10,088 nucleotides of DNA from Bacteroides sp. Lineage in GTDB: Bacteria; Bacteroidota; Bacteroidia; Bacteroidales; Bacteroidaceae. The stretch lies in the NCBI GenBank assembly GCA_030151845.1, contig JASLCM010000007.1:1-10088 (forward strand), in the 5' to 3' direction. The position numbers and the translations under genes were made by a program. Shown here in pieces: positions 7,768 through 10,088 of this stretch (positions are counted from its first letter, which is position 1; each line of letters opens with the position of its first letter). Below the pieces are notes generated by a model. It saw only the letters and a program-made list of their open reading frames with translations, was not told the origin of the DNA and did no database searches.

Positions 7768-9048
7768 ATGGATTTTAAATTACATAATGGCAGTGGCAGA
7801 CTTTCATGTAAAGGCTGTGCCAAACACAATAATAAATTAAATACATACGATTGGCTTGCGGATGTTCCTGGAAATGCAGACGAATGTGACATGGTAGAGG
7901 TCCAGTTTAAAAATACAAGAAAGGGATTCTATAAAAACAGCAACAAGATTCCTCTAGAAAAGGGTGACCTCGTTGCTGTAGAAGCTTCACCTGGCCATGA
8001 CATTGGAACTGTTACTCTTACGGGACGTTTAGTCCCTTTACAGATGAGAAAGGCTAATGGAAAGCCTAACACTGAAATTAAGCGGATTTATCGAATTGCT
8101 AAGCCTGTAGATATAGAAAAGTACGAAGAGGCAAAATCAAGAGAGCATGCTACCATGATTCGTGCTCGTGAAATTGCAGAGAATCTAAACTTGAGCATGA
8201 AAATTGGTGATGTTGAATATCAGGGCGATGGCAACAAAGCTATTTTTTACTACATAGCCGACGAAAGGGTAGACTTTAGACAACTTATAAAAGTTCTAGC
8301 AGATGCTTTCCGTGTACGAATTGAAATGCGGCAAATTGGAGCAAGACAAGAGGCTGGACGAATCGGTGGTATTGGTCCTTGTGGAAGAGAGCTTTGTTGT
8401 GCTACTTGGATGACAAGCTTTGTTTCTGTATCTACCAGTGCTGCTCGTATTCAAGATATCTCTTTGAACCCACAAAAGTTAGCAGGACAATGTGCAAAGC
8501 TAAAGTGTTGCCTAAACTATGAGGTAGATAGTTATGTTGAAGCTCGAAAAAAAATCCCTTCGAGAGAAGTTGTTTTGGAGACAGAGGTTGGCTCATATTA
8601 TTTCTTCAAGGCAGATATATTAAACAATGAAATAACCTACTCGACCGACAAGGATTTCCCTAGCAACCTACTAACTATTAAGAGTAAACGGGCTTTTGAT
8701 ATTATTCGCATGAATAAAAGAGGAGAAAAACCCGAAGGACTGATTGAAGAATTTCATCAAATGCAGTTGAAGAAAAGCAATGATTTACTTACACAAGAGA
8801 GTTTAACCCGCTTTGATAATAAAGAGGAGGGTAATAAAAAATCAAAAAACAGCTCTAGAAGACGGAAAAGCAGAAGAAATAGGCCAAACAACAACAAAGA
8901 AAACAACAATAAAAACAGCCAACCTAAAAACAATAAAAATAAGGAGACTAATAAAGATAATCGAGAAAGAAGAAGCAACAAGCGTCGGTCTAGACCGAGA
9001 AATAAAAGGAATAATGACAATAAAAAGAGCGAAAAGCCTACTAATTAA
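7768..9048 (+). CDS. ricT: RicT/PSP1-domain protein (YaaT-like) with Cys-rich core and basic Asn-rich tail
   Basis: This 426-residue protein has a PSP1 C-terminal-type domain at its centre. The conserved KGDLVAVEASPGHDIGTVTLTGRLV lies at about 65-89 (a stretch whose key residues are the GHDIG turn), and the cysteine-rich core at 200-250 holds C205, C210, C211, C242, C247 and C248 in GPCGRELCC and CAKLKCCLNYE. In B. subtilis RicT joins RicA and RicF in a complex that binds [4Fe-4S] clusters and steers RNase Y in mRNA maturation. The same cysteine pattern suggests cluster binding here; whether RNase Y is the target in this organism is inference. Extra cysteines C14, C17 and C40 lie near the N terminus. 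Residues 351-426 form a low-complexity tail: by my count 22 Asn, 16 Lys and 14 Arg among 76, probably disordered and possibly RNA-binding. The tail's coding sequence contains the start of gldH. No strong ribosome binding site precedes the ATG; co-transcription with holB is likely. Confidence 0.9.
   Translation: MDFKLHNGSGRLSCKGCAKHNNKLNTYDWLADVPGNADECDMVEVQFKNTRKGFYKNSNKIPLEKGDLVAVEASPGHDIGTVTLTGRLVPLQMRKANGKPNTEIKRIYRIAKPVDIEKYEEAKSREHATMIRAREIAENLNLSMKIGDVEYQGDGNKAIFYYIADERVDFRQLIKVLADAFRVRIEMRQIGARQEAGRIGGIGPCGRELCCATWMTSFVSVSTSAARIQDISLNPQKLAGQCAKLKCCLNYEVDSYVEARKKIPSREVVLETEVGSYYFFKADILNNEITYSTDKDFPSNLLTIKSKRAFDIIRMNKRGEKPEGLIEEFHQMQLKKSNDLLTQESLTRFDNKEEGNKKSKNSSRRRKSRRNRPNNNKENNNKNSQPKNNKNKETNKDNRERRSNKRRSRPRNKRNNDNKKSEKPTN
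9007..9010 (+). promoter_or_regulatory. Ribosome binding site (AGGA) supporting the gldH start
   Basis: AGGA, within AAAAGGA, lies 3 bp before the ATG at 9014 and inside the last codons of ricT. The spacing is shorter than usual, but the site together with the lipoprotein signal peptide that begins immediately after it decides the start, against the in-frame ATT/ATG positions further upstream that would only add ricT-overlapping basic sequence. Confidence 0.45.
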
Positions 9049-9517
9049 TTTTATCTCTATTCTCTTTCTTTTTTTACCAAGTAGCTGTAAACAAGAAATA
9101 CCTTATCACTCTTCTCAAGCTGTAAATCCCTTAGGCTGGAGTAAGAGTGATACACTTATTTACTCTCCATTCATCAACTTTCCCAAAGGTGCTACTCTCC
9201 CCAACAGGTACATAGTTACCTGTCAACACAATGTGTCGTATCCGTTTAGAGAGCTACACCTTTTCATTTTACAAGGGAAAAAAGACTCTATTATTCATAA
9301 AGATACACTTACACTTTGGCTAGCCTCTCCGAGTGGGAAGTGGAATGGAGAGGGAGCTGGGCCCATCTATCAGGTAAGTTCTACCCCCAAGGTACTAGCA
9401 AGCAGATACAATCCGAAAGACAGTATTCAGTTCTTTATTATTCCTAATAAGCCAGATACTCTCTCTCTTAAAGGTCTTCTAAATATTGGGCTAAAATTGG
9501 AGGATACAAGAGATTAA
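9014..9517 (+). CDS. gldH: GldH-family lipoprotein
   Basis: This is a small lipoprotein of 167 residues, close to the family's usual size. The first 25 residues are a lipoprotein signal peptide: a basic start MTIKRAK, a hydrophobic core LLINFISILFLFL and the lipobox PSSC, with C25 the lipid-bearing cysteine. The mature part shows the GldH pattern: W.KSDTLIYS near the N terminus, a central NRYIVTCQHNVSYPFRELHLFI, then DTLTLWLASPSGKWNGEGAGPIYQ. GldH is needed for gliding motility in Flavobacterium johnsoniae, but homologues also occur in non-gliding Bacteroidota, so gliding cannot be deduced from this gene alone. The open frame extends back to an ATG at 8813, which would give an implausible basic leader overlapping ricT by over 230 bp; the start at 9014 leaves a 35-bp overlap, suggesting translational coupling. 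It converges on rodA and shares its stop tetranucleotide. Confidence 0.87.
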   Translation: MTIKRAKSLLINFISILFLFLPSSCKQEIPYHSSQAVNPLGWSKSDTLIYSPFINFPKGATLPNRYIVTCQHNVSYPFRELHLFILQGKKDSIIHKDTLTLWLASPSGKWNGEGAGPIYQVSSTPKVLASRYNPKDSIQFFIIPNKPDTLSLKGLLNIGLKLEDTRD

Positions 9518-10088
9518 AGAGCTCTACCTCTTCCTGCATCTAGGCGTAAAAAGATAAACAAAAGTAAAGTAAATCCCCAAAGAGAGGACCCTCCATAACT
9601 AAAAAAAGGCAATGGTATTCCAATAACTGGGGTTAACCCAAGCACCATTCCTATATTTATAAAAAGGTGAAAAAGAAATATGCTGACCACAGAATAACCA
9701 AAAACTCTGCTAAACGTGGTTAGCTGTCTCTCTGCTAAAGTGATTAGTCGCAAAATAAGAAAGAGAAAAAGTAGCAAAACTACAACAGCCCCAACAAATC
9801 CATGCTCTTCTCCAACGGTACAGAAAATGAAGTCTGTATCTTGTTCGGGTACATACTTAAGTTTAGTTTGTGTTCCATTGAGGAAACCTTTCCCAGTTAA
9901 CCCACCGGAGCCAATGGCTATTTTCGATTGATTTACGTTATAACCAGCCCCAGCCAAATCCTCCTCCATCCCTAGTAGAACTTTGATACGAACCTGCTGA
10001 TGAGGTTCTAATACCTTATTAAACACATGATCTATGGAGTATAGAAAACCTACCGATCCTAGAGTAAACAATCCAATAAAAAGATAGG
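9514..10088 (-). CDS. rodA: Rod-shape-determining peptidoglycan glycosyltransferase RodA (SEDS family), C-terminal part, runs off right edge
   Basis: These are the last 190 residues of a SEDS-family membrane protein that polymerises lipid II into glycan strands during cell elongation, normally with a class B PBP2. The segment GSGGLTGKGFLNGTQTKL followed by VPEQDTDFIF identifies RodA rather than FtsW, which has a different GSGG...G sequence. The Asp of TDF corresponds to the catalytically essential aspartate studied in RodA of E. coli and Thermus. Next come membrane helices (VVVLLLFLFLILRLI, then VVSIFLFHLFINIGMVLG), the conserved PVIGIPLPFFSYGGSS and a last helix before the end DAGRGRAL. A TTG at 10071 is not the start: the frame continues open past it to the window edge (YLFIG before it), in a region that should be internal to the protein. 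No mrdA or mre genes are visible, but they may lie beyond the right edge. Confidence 0.94.
   Translation of the reverse strand, partial: YLFIGLFTLGSVGFLYSIDHVFNKVLEPHQQVRIKVLLGMEEDLAGAGYNVNQSKIAIGSGGLTGKGFLNGTQTKLKYVPEQDTDFIFCTVGEEHGFVGAVVVLLLFLFLILRLITLAERQLTTFSRVFGYSVVSIFLFHLFINIGMVLGLTPVIGIPLPFFSYGGSSLWGFTLLLFIFLRLDAGRGRAL

Noticed and set aside
8813..9013. Upstream extension of gldH to an ATG at 8813
   Set aside because: It would add a basic leader read from the ricT tail in another frame and bury the lipoprotein signal peptide, so the start at 9014 is preferred.
8757..9020. Minus-strand open frame rich in Leu and Phe opposite the end of ricT
   Set aside because: It is the mirror image of the Asn/Lys/Arg-rich tail coding sequence; no start signals and no separate evidence for a gene.
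9518..9525. Palindrome AGAGCTCT just after the gldH stop, as a terminator stem
   Set aside because: It has no loop or T-run and lies in the rodA coding sequence; an 8-bp palindrome is common by chance.
10069..10071. TTG at 10071 as the rodA start
   Set aside because: The frame continues open to the window edge with hydrophobic residues, and the visible part matches only the C-terminal half of RodA.

Overview
The window looks like an ordinary chromosomal segment of an AT-rich member of the Bacteroidota, probably Bacteroidales or a close relative. Four things point there: a GldH-type lipoprotein directly after a RicT/PSP1 protein, promoter-like sequences of the Bacteroidota form (TTTG ... TAnnTTTG), weak Shine-Dalgarno sequences, and a membrane-anchored MutS-like ATPase of about 600 residues. 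I cannot name a genus.

Left part (1-4311, all minus strand): a four-gene drug/solute efflux operon read in the order TetR-type repressor, TolC-like outer membrane protein, lipoprotein membrane fusion protein and RND (AcrB-like) inner membrane pump. The pump runs off the left edge, so only its first 408 codons are present. Together the three structural proteins would form a complete tripartite pump across both membranes. The repressor probably controls its own operon through a perfect 12+12 bp inverted repeat just upstream of a TATCTTTG promoter element.

Middle (4312-4615): a divergent control region holding that operator and promoter on one side and a well-formed Bacteroidota promoter for the MutS-like gene on the other. 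The MutS-like protein (4616-6421) keeps the core connector and ATPase parts of MutS. It lacks the mismatch-recognition domain and carries about five predicted membrane segments instead.

Right part (6607-10088): a housekeeping group on the plus strand: the DNA polymerase III delta' clamp-loader subunit (holB), a RicT/PSP1 iron-sulfur-type protein with a long Asn/Lys/Arg-rich tail, and the lipoprotein GldH, whose start lies inside the ricT coding sequence. The holB-ricT adjacency is also known from Bacillus subtilis. GldH is followed by a convergent rodA (cell-elongation peptidoglycan polymerase, C-terminal 190 residues present). The two genes end on the same TTAA tetranucleotide.

I found no RNA genes, mobile elements, CRISPR arrays or clear intrinsic terminators. 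No new multi-gene system is evident. The points most worth a second look are the repressor operator, the membrane-bound MutS homologue, and the RicT protein with its tail and nested gldH start.
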